This document shows, one piece after another, positions 27,004-35,140 of a stretch of 64,000 nucleotides of DNA (its first letter is position 1; the number at the start of each line of letters is the position of its first letter). Made by a program: the position numbers and the translations under genes. The notes below the pieces were generated by a model. That model saw only the letters and a list, made by a program, of their open reading frames with translations, had not been told where the DNA came from and searched no databases. This stretch comes from an uncultured Bacteroidota bacterium (lineage in GTDB: Bacteria > Bacteroidota > Bacteroidia > Chitinophagales > Chitinophagaceae): assembly GCA_903877645.1 (NCBI GenBank), contig CAIRES010000011.1, positions 39,641 to 103,640 on the forward strand. The letters run 5' to 3'.

Positions 27004-30000
27004 ATGAAAAAACTTATTCCACTCCTTTTGTTTGTGCTCTTTGCAGCCACATCATTCGGGCAAACAGCAACCTTTACAGTAACGACAGCCCCTTGTAATC
27101 ATGATGGGGTATTAACAGCTAACTTTACGGGCCTTACACCCCCACTTACCGTAACATGGACCACATATGGATCAAGCGGTACCACAACAACGCATACCGG
27201 GGTAACAAGCCTTACCGATGCCCTGACAGGCTATTCAGGTGGGCCGGTAGAAGTTTTTGCGGCAGGCGGCGGATCGACGGGCAGTTATTTTCCGGGTGCC
27301 CCGCCCTTTACGTATACTATCACCCCTACTGACGCCATTTGCCCTGCCTTGGGGTCAATGTCTGCTGCTGTGACCGGAGGAACATCTCCGTATACCTACC
27401 AATGGTATGATGAAAGCACATCGACAATCGTAGGTACAGTCAACCCAGTCAGTGTACCTGCAGGCAGCTACGGCGTCACTATTACAGACGCACATGGCTG
27501 TGTATTCGGCTCCAGGGACCAAATGGATTCAGTAGCAGTTTATTCCATCGCCCCATTCAGCGTACCGGTAACCAGCACGGTAGCCAACTGTACCAATGGC
27601 ACTGCAACTGTAGGCACGCTTACGGGCGGCACCACACCATATAGCTATCATTGGTCTACCGGCGCTACGACATCTTCCATCGGCAGCCTCGTAATGGGCG
27701 GTTATTCAGTAGACGTAACGGATGGAGCAGGATGTACCGCTTCCGGCTACACCTATGTAAACCAGTCGATCACTATTTCAGCGCCTGTAACGCCTACTCC
27801 AGCAAGCTGCACAGCTTCTGATGGTGCAGTAATTGCCTTCGGAAGCGGTGGCTTACCTCCTTACACTTATTTATGGAGCAACAGCGCTACCACACAATCA
27901 CAAACAGGGCTGGCCGCAGGAAGCTATGATGTTACGGTCACTGATGCCAACGGCTGCATCGGCACAGGATATGGTTATGTAAACGTATCCACTCCTATAA
28001 CTGCATCATATACTGCCACGGCAAGTTTATGTACCGCTCCTACAGGCTCCGCCACACTTACACTCGCAGGTGGAACCACCCCTTATTCTACCGTATGGTA
28101 TTCCTCACCCGTTCAAACAGGCGTAACAGCCACAGCGCTTGACGCTGGTGATTACTACTTCCATGTAACTGATGCCGCAGGCTGCGTGCAAAGCGGCGTA
28201 GTAACCATACCACCTGTTGATGTGATCTCCGCAAGCTTCTCTGCCACCAGCGCGCTTTGCGCTACTGCCACAGGCGGACTCGCGGTTACTCCATCGGGCG
28301 GTACTACTCCCTATACTTATTCATGGAGCACAGGCGCCACAGGATCAAGCATATCCGGCGTTGTAGGCGGATATTATACAGTAGATATTACAGATCACTC
28401 AGGCTGTACTGTACATAAATATGCGGAAGTGCCAATAAATTCTCCCCTTACTGTGGGTTTATCAGCTACTGATGCTTCCTGCATCTTCACCGCTGATGGC
28501 AGCATTACTGCTACTCCCGCCGGAGGCACCACACCATATACTTATAGCTGGAGCACAGGCGGCACTACAAGCACTATCAGCAGCCTCATGACCGGCCCAT
28601 ACTGGCTCAGCGTTTCTGATGCCGCCGGGTGCAGGGCTAACTGGCTGTATGATTATGTGGGCTATAACTCATCTGCAACAAGCTGCTACTGCACTATCTC
28701 CGGAACGATCTATGATGATGTAAATGGCAACTGCTCACAAGACGCAGGCGAGGCCGGCATACCCAACATACAGGTATATTGCAGCGGCATTGGCTATACC
28801 TATACCGATCTTAGCGGGCACTATTCCTTTATAGTTCCTTCCGGGTCATATATTATATCTGAAACCGTACTTGCATTCTATCCGTTATCATCTTGCCAGA
28901 TCAACAACATACCTGTAACCGCAGTTGCTTCATCAGGCTGCACGCATACTGTTGATTTTGCAAACAGCATCGCCACTATACATGATACACACATCAGCAC
29001 CTGGGACTACGATGCAGCAATACCCGGACATACTTACGACCAGGTAGTTATCATCAGCAACGAGGGTACTGTTACTGAAAGCTCTATACTCAACAGCTAC
29101 AAAACAGACGGACAGTTATTGACACCAACATTTGTTCCGGGTAGCATTTTCGCAAGCGGATCAAATTATTATAATACCGCCGCAGGCTTCCCTACATTGA
29201 ACCCAGGCTATTCTGAAAGCTTCCTGGTCTCTTACAGCGTACCTACCGGCATTCCTTTGGGAACAGCTGTTGTATTCAAAGACACCACAGCCTATACAGC
29301 GCCTGTTTCCAACTGGCTCACTGATTATTCGCCATGGAACAATGTCAACTACTTCACTACCTACGTAGTAGGTTCTTATGATCCGAACTTCAAAGAAGTG
29401 AGCCCTAAAGGCCGCGGAGCTGCAGGCATCATCTTCACAGAAGATTCTGTACTGGATTACATGGTACACTTCCAGAACACCGGCACTGCACCTGCTGAGA
29501 ACATAGTGGTGATAGACACACTGGACAACAACCTCGATTGGAATACGTTACGCCCTGTGTATATGTCGTCGAAATGCCAGGTTACTTTAACACAATCAGG
29601 CAGCTATAAAATAGCGAAGTTCACCTTCCCTGATATCAACCTGCCTACTGCTTCATCAGAGCCGATAACCAGCAATGGTATGTTCACATACACCATACAT
29701 ACCAAGGCTGGCCTGCCACTGGGCAGCACCTTCCAGAACAGTGCATCTATCTACTTTGATTACAATGCGCCGATCAAGACCAACAAAACGCTCAATACGC
29801 TGGGTTCACCTGCGGCTATAACACCGGTTGCTGCAGAGAACAGTTCTTTCCTCATCTATCCTAATCCCGCCCAGAAGAACTTCAATGCGGTGATCAGCAG
29901 CACATGTACGGGAGCTGCCGAACTACAGGTATCTGATGTGGCAGGAAGAGTATTGATGACTAAAAATGTAACCCTGCAAAATGGCTCGCAAACCATCAAT

Positions 30001-30093
30001 ATGGATGCCAGCCAAATGGCCCCGGGCGTATATTTTGTGACCTGCAACCAAAATGGCCATACACAAACACAGAAATTAATTATCATGAAATAG
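27004..30093 (+). CDS. Giant SprB-repeat surface protein with T9SS type A sorting domain (copy 2)
   Basis: 1029 residues with signal peptide (about 1-20, ...ATSFGQ). It has the same architecture as copy 1: six SprB-type repeats (GGTTPYTYSWSTGAT then GVTITDAHGC-like core), SdrD-like B domain (about 561, ISGTIYDDVNGNCSQDAGEA), DUF11-like domain (about 813, DYMVHFQNTG), then a T9SS type A CTD (about 948, IYPNPAQKNF). Copies 1 and 2 are clearly paralogues along their length, so this is a tandem gene duplication that has since diverged. A strong terminator follows. Confidence 0.91.
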   Translation: MKKLIPLLLFVLFAATSFGQTATFTVTTAPCNHDGVLTANFTGLTPPLTVTWTTYGSSGTTTTHTGVTSLTDALTGYSGGPVEVFAAGGGSTGSYFPGAPPFTYTITPTDAICPALGSMSAAVTGGTSPYTYQWYDESTSTIVGTVNPVSVPAGSYGVTITDAHGCVFGSRDQMDSVAVYSIAPFSVPVTSTVANCTNGTATVGTLTGGTTPYSYHWSTGATTSSIGSLVMGGYSVDVTDGAGCTASGYTYVNQSITISAPVTPTPASCTASDGAVIAFGSGGLPPYTYLWSNSATTQSQTGLAAGSYDVTVTDANGCIGTGYGYVNVSTPITASYTATASLCTAPTGSATLTLAGGTTPYSTVWYSSPVQTGVTATALDAGDYYFHVTDAAGCVQSGVVTIPPVDVISASFSATSALCATATGGLAVTPSGGTTPYTYSWSTGATGSSISGVVGGYYTVDITDHSGCTVHKYAEVPINSPLTVGLSATDASCIFTADGSITATPAGGTTPYTYSWSTGGTTSTISSLMTGPYWLSVSDAAGCRANWLYDYVGYNSSATSCYCTISGTIYDDVNGNCSQDAGEAGIPNIQVYCSGIGYTYTDLSGHYSFIVPSGSYIISETVLAFYPLSSCQINNIPVTAVASSGCTHTVDFANSIATIHDTHISTWDYDAAIPGHTYDQVVIISNEGTVTESSILNSYKTDGQLLTPTFVPGSIFASGSNYYNTAAGFPTLNPGYSESFLVSYSVPTGIPLGTAVVFKDTTAYTAPVSNWLTDYSPWNNVNYFTTYVVGSYDPNFKEVSPKGRGAAGIIFTEDSVLDYMVHFQNTGTAPAENIVVIDTLDNNLDWNTLRPVYMSSKCQVTLTQSGSYKIAKFTFPDINLPTASSEPITSNGMFTYTIHTKAGLPLGSTFQNSASIYFDYNAPIKTNKTLNTLGSPAAITPVAAENSSFLIYPNPAQKNFNAVISSTCTGAAELQVSDVAGRVLMTKNVTLQNGSQTINMDASQMAPGVYFVTCNQNGHTQTQKLIIMK

Positions 30094-30126
30094 AGTCCTA
30101 TCCCCCTATCTTGGTTGTTTAAAATC

Positions 30127-30165
30127 AAGTACGTTCCGCCTCATACCGGAACGTACTTTTTTTTT
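30127..30165 (+). terminator. Intrinsic terminator after SprB-repeat copy 2
   Basis: 12-bp perfect arms (30127-30138 and 30147-30158), 8-base loop, followed by a T-run to 30165. Confidence 0.88.
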
Positions 30166-30207
30166 ATGTAGTTACGACTCATACAAACGTTAAGCGCTCG
30201 CAGTGGA

Positions 30208-30250
30208 AATTCCCCCTTGCGGGTGGGCTGGTGCGGTGGCCGAAGGGGGT
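30208..30250. repeat. CCCCCTTGCGGGTGGGC-type intergenic element
   Basis: CCCCCTT and AAGGGGG pair across about 25 bases with GCGGGTGGGCTGGTGCGG between. I recognise this word as one that is scattered in intergenic DNA of many bacteria. The ORF 30141-30359 that covers it is judged spurious. Confidence 0.4.
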
Positions 30251-30365
30251 TAGGGGGATGTTTAAGGGATAACGCGAGTTTAGATTTCAACTTTTTAAAA
30301 ATAGAAATCTTGCACACATAATGGGTTATGTTATCCATTAACGCTCCTATATCCCCCACAGATGC

Positions 30366-30373
30366 TACCTTTG
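30366..30373 (+). promoter_or_regulatory. Bacteroidota -7 box (TACCTTTG) for the RlmI-like gene
   Basis: Exact match with only 4 bases before the ATG at 30378; the transcript would start at or next to the start codon. Confidence 0.5.
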
Positions 30374-30377
30374 CCCC

Positions 30378-31550
30378 ATGGCAAAATTCTTCTTAAGGAA
30401 AAAAATAGGTGACCGTATAATGGCCGGCCACCCGTGGGTATTTGGCAATGAGCTTGGAGATAGTGAGGGCACGGCAGAACCGGGCGATATAGTAGAGTTA
30501 TATTCATCAGGAGGGTCTTTTGTGGGCAAAGGGTACTATAACCCAGCCTCACAAATACGCATACGCCTCCTCAGCCGCAGGAAAGATGAAATAATAGACG
30601 ATAACTTTTTTTACAAACGCATTAGCCAGGCATGGGAATACCGCAAGCAAATAGGCTATGTGGAAAATTGCCGCCTCATCTTTGGCGAGGGCGATATGTT
30701 ACCCGCCCTCATCATCGATAAGTTCAACGATTACTTTGTGATACAGACCCTTGCCCTGGGCATGGAGAAGTGGAAGGGTGCAATAGTAAGCGCCCTGCAA
30801 AAAATATTCAAGCCCAAGGGTATTTATGAGCGCAACGACGTATCGGTGCGTACCCTCGAAGGAATGGAGCAGATCAAAGGATTTTTGTCTGAGCCGTTTG
30901 ATACCAACATCATCATCAACGAGAACGGCCTTAAATTTCATGTGGATATAGAGAACGGACAGAAGACCGGCTACTTCCTCGATCAGCAGGACAACCGCCG
31001 CGCTATACAGCACATAGTAAAGGGGGCAGATGTACTGGAAGCCTTTTGCTATACCGGCACCTTCTCCCTGCATGCCGCGCAATACGGCGCTAAGAGTGTG
31101 CTGGGCCTCGATATATCCGACACAGCAGTAGCAACAGCGCGCCGCAATGCCGAACTGAACAACTATAGCGACATCTGCAAATTTGAAGCGGTGAACGCCT
31201 TCGACTTCCTCAAGCAATCAGTAAAAGACGGCAAGCGCTACGATGTGGTGATGCTGGACCCTCCCGCATTTACCAAGAGCCGCGAGAACATACAAAAGGC
31301 AGTGACAGGTTATAAAGAGATCAACCTGCGCGGCATGAAGCTCACCAAGCCCGGCGGCTTCCTCGTAACAGCCTCCTGCACCAACCTGGTACCACCGGAT
31401 ATGTTCCTGAAAACCATTGCCGATGCGGCCAAAGATGCCCACCGCACACTGCGGCAGGTATGCTGGCAGACACAGTCATCAGACCACCCAATATTGTGGA
31501 ACGTACCTACTACACAGTATCTGAAGTTTTTGATCGTGCAGGTGTTGTAA
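30378..31550 (+). CDS. rlmI: Class I SAM-dependent rRNA (cytosine-C5) methyltransferase, RlmI-like
   Basis: 390 residues. N-terminal PUA domain (about 1-75: MAKFFLRKKIGDRIMAGHPWVF), a linking EEHAD-like region (QKTGYFLDQQDNRR), and a Rossmann methyltransferase domain with VLEAFCYTGTFSLHAAQYGA and VVMLDPPAFTKSRE, then the ASCTN motif late. RlmI methylates C1962 of 23S rRNA in E. coli; several substrates exist in the family, so the exact site is uncertain. It is transcribed alone, from a box 4 bases before the ATG, followed by a small exported protein gene. Confidence 0.88.
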   Translation: MAKFFLRKKIGDRIMAGHPWVFGNELGDSEGTAEPGDIVELYSSGGSFVGKGYYNPASQIRIRLLSRRKDEIIDDNFFYKRISQAWEYRKQIGYVENCRLIFGEGDMLPALIIDKFNDYFVIQTLALGMEKWKGAIVSALQKIFKPKGIYERNDVSVRTLEGMEQIKGFLSEPFDTNIIINENGLKFHVDIENGQKTGYFLDQQDNRRAIQHIVKGADVLEAFCYTGTFSLHAAQYGAKSVLGLDISDTAVATARRNAELNNYSDICKFEAVNAFDFLKQSVKDGKRYDVVMLDPPAFTKSRENIQKAVTGYKEINLRGMKLTKPGGFLVTASCTNLVPPDMFLKTIADAAKDAHRTLRQVCWQTQSSDHPILWNVPTTQYLKFLIVQVL

Positions 31551-31558
31551 TAGGTTTG
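31551..31558 (+). promoter_or_regulatory. Bacteroidota -7 box (TAGGTTTG) for the small exported protein
   Basis: Exact match directly after the rlmI stop and 45 bases before the ATG at 31604. Confidence 0.4.
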
Positions 31559-31603
31559 AAAACGATTTGTTTATAATGCCCTTAACACCTTAAATAGTCA
31601 GCA

Positions 31604-32008
31604 ATGAAAAAAGCAATTGCATTATCCGTTTTATTTCTACTGTTCCTCTCTGTGGCATCATTTGCACAACACCAGGTTGTAACATTAGGAAAGCTTCCCG
31701 AACCAAAACTAATAAACGGGAGATATGATGTTCTTTACGCCACCCCCGCACAACTCATTTCCAATAGCCCCTTTGTTTCCAGCCTGCCCGGTTGTACGGT
31801 TACTGGTTACACCTTCAGCATACTTCCGTCAGGTACCGATTTTATTGGCCCTTATGCAGTGTCCGGCGCAGCGTTTTCACCAAAGCTCGTCAGCTTCTTT
31901 AAAGACCCCAATAATAAAAAGGGAAAACTCTTTGTTGAAAAAATAACTACTACATGCGATGGCGCAGGCAATACTGCCGAACCAATAGCAGTGAGGTATT
32001 CGGAGTAA
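31604..32008 (+). CDS. Small exported protein, possibly GldM C-terminal-domain-like
   Basis: 134 residues with a clear signal peptide (MKKAIALSVLFLLFLSVASF, cleavage near residue 21). The mature part is one small beta domain: GYTFSILPSGTDFIGPYAVSG, then FFKDPNNKKGKLFVEKITTTC and a final EPIAVRYSE. That strand pattern, ending in a block of the type 'KGDKIYFEKI..', recalls the last domain of the gliding-motility protein GldM, but similarity is weak. Alternatively it is an unrelated small surface protein. It converges on sdaA with about 58 bases between. Confidence 0.6.
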   Translation: MKKAIALSVLFLLFLSVASFAQHQVVTLGKLPEPKLINGRYDVLYATPAQLISNSPFVSSLPGCTVTGYTFSILPSGTDFIGPYAVSGAAFSPKLVSFFKDPNNKKGKLFVEKITTTCDGAGNTAEPIAVRYSE

Positions 32009-32066
32009 GATATAAAGCACAAAAGCACCACCATAAGGCAGTGCTTTGTAAAAAACTACCCCCATA

Positions 32067-33491
32067 TCAACACTCACTCAAACTGATAGGCAACTGCAAT
32101 GCCAGCCCGCCTTCTGCGGTCTCTTTGTATTTATGGTGCATATCCAGTGCGGTCTCCCACATGGTATTCACCACAGCATCGAGTGATATACGTGCATGAT
32201 CAGGATTACTTTGCAGGGCCAGTTGACAGGCAGTAATTGCTTTTATTGCTCCCATTGTATTGCGTTCTATGCACGGCACCTGTACCAGGCCGCCTACAGG
32301 ATCGCAGGTAAGTCCGAGGTGATGTTCCATAGCAATTTCCGAGGCCATCAGGCACTGGTCTACGTTTCCTCCAAGGGCCTCAGCAAGAGCGCCTGCCGCC
32401 ATAGAAGAGGAAACTCCTATCTCCGCCTGGCAGCCACCCATAGCCGCCGATAGTGTAGCTCCCTTCTTAAATATACTGCCCACCTCTGATGCCGTAAGCA
32501 GGAAGTTGACGATCTTATCATCATCATACCCATCGCAGAAAGCGATGAAGTAAAGCAGCACCGCAGGCACTACGCCCGCAGCGCCATTGGTAGGCGCAGT
32601 CACCACACGGCTGAACGAAGCATTTTCTTCATTCACAGCCAGTGCAAAACAGCTTACCCAATCCAGTGTATATTTAAAAGAATTGCCCCCGCTGCGGATA
32701 ACAGCCAGCCACTCCTCAAAGTTATTGTATGTCTTCCCGTCAGTCAATGTCTTATTCAATGCTTGCGCCCTGCGTTTCACCTGTAGGCCACCGGGCAGTT
32801 CGCCACCTATGTGGCAGCCACGGTATATGCAGTCGCGCATAGTTTCCCATATCCGCAACACACCTCTTTTTGTTTCTTCCTCGCTGCGCCACATCTTCTC
32901 ATTCTCCATCACCACGCCCGATACACTGAGCCCTGTTTTGTCGCAGGCAGTCACCAGGTATTCTGCTTTCTCTATCGGGTAAGGCAGTTTCACAAAACTA
33001 CCGTCACCATCTTCTTCTCCCTCCTTCACCACAAAACCACCACCAATGGAATAGTAGGTTTCGGCTATCTCGTTACCATCAGTGAACGAACATAAAAATG
33101 TAAGCGCATTCGGATGATAAGGCAGGCTTTCGTCAAACAAAAAAACCACATCGGCCTTAGTATCAAAAGCTATTTCTTTCTTACCTCCCAGCATCATTTT
33201 CTTCTGCTCCACGATCTGCTCCATGCGCGGCGTGATCTCGTTCACATCAAAAGTTACAGGATCTTCGCCACACAAGCCGAGCACTACAGCCACATCCGTG
33301 CCGTGCCCTACACCTGTTTTAGCCAATGACCCGTACAGCAATACCCGTACGGAACTCACCTTGTCAATTCCCTTATTATATACAGTGTCTAAAAATCTTA
33401 ATGCCGCGCGCCACGGGCCAAGTGTATGTGAACTGCTGGGGCCTACGCCGATCTTAAAAATGTCGAATACCGAAATGCTTTCCTTCTTCAA
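32067..33491 (-). CDS. sdaA: L-serine ammonia-lyase, single-chain iron-sulfur type
   Basis: 474 residues combining both domains: beta domain with [19 protein letters not shown] at the N-terminus, and alpha domain with [32 protein letters not shown] and the cysteine-containing [18 protein letters not shown]. It converts L-serine to pyruvate and ammonia using a [4Fe-4S] cluster. The start is a TTG at 33491: the family's N-terminal block begins only about 7 residues later and an in-frame TAG lies just upstream, so no ATG is available. An exact -7 box is at 33538-33545, before a hairpin. Confidence 0.93.
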   Translation of the reverse strand: MKKESISVFDIFKIGVGPSSSHTLGPWRAALRFLDTVYNKGIDKVSSVRVLLYGSLAKTGVGHGTDVAVVLGLCGEDPVTFDVNEITPRMEQIVEQKKMMLGGKKEIAFDTKADVVFLFDESLPYHPNALTFLCSFTDGNEIAETYYSIGGGFVVKEGEEDGDGSFVKLPYPIEKAEYLVTACDKTGLSVSGVVMENEKMWRSEEETKRGVLRIWETMRDCIYRGCHIGGELPGGLQVKRRAQALNKTLTDGKTYNNFEEWLAVIRSGGNSFKYTLDWVSCFALAVNEENASFSRVVTAPTNGAAGVVPAVLLYFIAFCDGYDDDKIVNFLLTASEVGSIFKKGATLSAAMGGCQAEIGVSSSMAAGALAEALGGNVDQCLMASEIAMEHHLGLTCDPVGGLVQVPCIERNTMGAIKAITACQLALQSNPDHARISLDAVVNTMWETALDMHHKYKETAEGGLALQLPISLSEC

Positions 33492-33515
33492 TGCTGGCTA
33501 TGTTTTTAAAAATCC

Positions 33516-33536
33516 AAAAGGGGGATAAAATCCCCC
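33516..33536 (-). terminator. Terminator hairpin of the fasciclin gene, placed at the sdaA promoter
   Basis: GGGGGAT (33520-33526) and ATCCCCC (33530-33536) pair around AAA; on the minus strand a T-run follows. It lies between the fasciclin gene stop (33597) and the sdaA start. The -7 box for sdaA (33538-33545) is directly adjacent, so initiation probably falls inside the hairpin. Confidence 0.7.
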
Positions 33537-33537
33537 T

Positions 33538-33545
33538 CAAAGATA
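33538..33545 (-). promoter_or_regulatory. Bacteroidota -7 box (TATCTTTG) for sdaA
   Basis: Exact match on the minus strand, 46 bases before the TTG start; the fasciclin terminator lies between box and gene. Confidence 0.45.
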
Positions 33546-33596
33546 GCGTACATAGTGTTAAGTGAAAAGTAATTTTATAGGGGCTGTTGCCGCCTA

Positions 33597-34151
33597 TTAT
33601 GGCATCAACACCTTGTTGATCACATGGATCACACCATTGCTCTGGTACACATCCTTGATGGTAACCATAGCCACGCCGCCCTTGCTGTCTTTCACTTCAA
33701 GGTTATTGCCTTTCTGCATTATAGTAAGCTTTTCGCCCTGTACAGTAGTAAGGGTAGCCTTGCCGCCGCCTGCTTTTATTTTCTCCATCAGCATCTTAGA
33801 GTCCATTTTACCTGATACAACGTGGTAAGTAAGAATAGAAGTAAGAGTTGCCTTGTTCTCCGGTTTTACCAGGTTATCTACAGTGCCGGCAGGCAGCTTA
33901 CCAAATGCCTCGTTTGTAGGGGCAAATACGGTGAATGGGCCCGCACTTTCCAGTGTCTCTACCAGGCCTGCGGCCTTTACCGCAGCTACCAGCGTAGTGT
34001 GGTCTTTAGAATTAACAGCGTTTTCAACGATGTTTTTTGTAGGGTACATAGCCGCACCACCTACCATTACTGTTTTCTGAGCAAAAGAACTCACTGCGCT
34101 TCCCGTTATCATAGCTACTGCCATTACAGGGATCAAAAAAATGCGTTTCAT
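33597..34151 (-). CDS. Exported fasciclin-domain protein
   Basis: 184 residues with signal peptide (MKRIFLIPVMAVAMITGSAV, cleavage near residue 24). A single FAS1 domain from about residue 37: NIVENAVNSKDHTTLVAAV, the H1 motif GPFTVFAPTNEAFGKLP, the YH block LTYHVVSG, then the H2-end GVIHVINKVLMP. FAS1 domains mediate adhesion or bind other macromolecules at the cell surface or in the periplasm; in Bacteroidota they are commonly single-domain secreted proteins of unknown target. It is transcribed alone, with a hairpin terminator on each side. Confidence 0.91.
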   Translation of the reverse strand: MKRIFLIPVMAVAMITGSAVSSFAQKTVMVGGAAMYPTKNIVENAVNSKDHTTLVAAVKAAGLVETLESAGPFTVFAPTNEAFGKLPAGTVDNLVKPENKATLTSILTYHVVSGKMDSKMLMEKIKAGGGKATLTTVQGEKLTIMQKGNNLEVKDSKGGVAMVTIKDVYQSNGVIHVINKVLMP

Positions 34152-34228
34152 AACTGATGTTTTGTTTGGTTAGAAATTGTTTTACCCATTCATTTACGGT
34201 GGCTTTTGGATTTTGGATTTGCAGGAAA

Positions 34229-34262
34229 TAAAAAATCTGCACTCATAACATGAGGCAGATTT
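34229..34262 (-). terminator. Hairpin terminator of kdsB
   Basis: AAATCTGC (34233-34240) and GCAGATTT (34255-34262), with inner pairing CTCAT/ATGAG and one bulged base; the A-run on the + strand gives a U-run in the minus-strand transcript. It lies between the kdsB stop and the fasciclin gene. Confidence 0.75.
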
Positions 34263-34309
34263 GCGCATTACCCATTTCAGGCAATATATTATCAGAAATT
34301 TTACCTGAT

Positions 34310-35059
34310 TTATAACGGGGAGCCAGAAACCAGCTTCAATACTTTTTCTACATCTTCAGGAGTGTCGATACAGTGGCTCTCGTACCTGGTAACCGCACAT
34401 TTGATCTTGTAGCCATGCTGCAGCCAGCGTAGCTGCTCCAACGATTCTGCCTGCTCCAGGGTGCCTACAGGCAATTTTGTGATCTGCTCCAGTATATCCC
34501 TGCGGTAAGCATACATACCTACATGTCGGTAATACTGAAAATGCTTATGCCATTCATTTTCGTCCACTCCCTTAATAAAGGGTATCACCATCCGGCTAAA
34601 GTACAGCGCCTCCATTTTATCATTGAGCACTATCTTCACTTCGCCTTTATCAAAAAGCTCCTCATGCGTATTTACCGGTATCATTTGCGTAGCCAGCTCC
34701 ACATCACCGCTATTCAGAATAGCCGCTAATTCATCTATTTGCGCAGGGTCTATAAACGGCTCATCACCTTGTATATTGATCACGTATTGGTAATCACCGT
34801 TCAACTGTTGCAATGCATCCCAGCAACGATCTGTACCACTGGGATGGTGAGATGCCGTCATCACAGCTTCTCCCCTGAAAGAGCGTACATGCTGCAATAT
34901 TCGATCATCGTCAGTAGCCACTACAAGTGTTTGCAGGGCAGTACTCTTCGCCGCCTGTTCATACACGCGCTGTATCATGCTTTTGCCTTTGATGTCTATC
35001 AGCGACTTGCCCGGGAAACGTGTAGAGCCATACCTCGCGGGGATAATGCCTGCTATCAT
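34310..35059 (-). CDS. kdsB: CMP-Kdo (3-deoxy-manno-octulosonate) cytidylyltransferase
   Basis: 249 residues. The N-terminal nucleotidyltransferase motif IPARYGSTRFPGKSL, then MTASHHPSGTDRCWDA, INIQGDEPFIDPAQI and the late DTPEDVEKV block are those of KdsB. It activates Kdo as CMP-Kdo in the cytoplasm. In Shewanella, where kdnA and kdnB are present, KdsB prefers the 8-amino sugar Kdo8N, and both of those genes lie in this cluster, so CMP-Kdo8N is a likely product. A terminator (35076-35102) stands just before its start, so it is probably transcribed separately from the transaldolase-CBS gene. Confidence 0.93.
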   Translation of the reverse strand: MIAGIIPARYGSTRFPGKSLIDIKGKSMIQRVYEQAAKSTALQTLVVATDDDRILQHVRSFRGEAVMTASHHPSGTDRCWDALQQLNGDYQYVINIQGDEPFIDPAQIDELAAILNSGDVELATQMIPVNTHEELFDKGEVKIVLNDKMEALYFSRMVIPFIKGVDENEWHKHFQYYRHVGMYAYRRDILEQITKLPVGTLEQAESLEQLRWLQHGYKIKCAVTRYESHCIDTPEDVEKVLKLVSGSPL

Positions 35060-35075
35060 AGTAGTATTTATTTAT

Positions 35076-35102
35076 AAAAAGCAGGTTCCTTACGGAACCT
35101 GC
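35076..35102 (-). terminator. Hairpin terminator of the kdsA-region operon
   Basis: GCAGGTTCC (35081-35089) and GGAACCTGC (35094-35102) pair around TTAC; on the minus strand a U-run follows (35076-35080). It ends the transaldolase-CBS transcript 17 bases before the kdsB ATG. Confidence 0.85.
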
Positions 35103-35140
35103 TGTGAACTATTTATATAAACCGGTAACCGTTTATTCAA

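Noticed and set aside
30141..30359. 72-residue ORF on the minus strand
   Set aside because: Overlaps an intrinsic terminator and a boilerplate intergenic element; translation is not protein-like.
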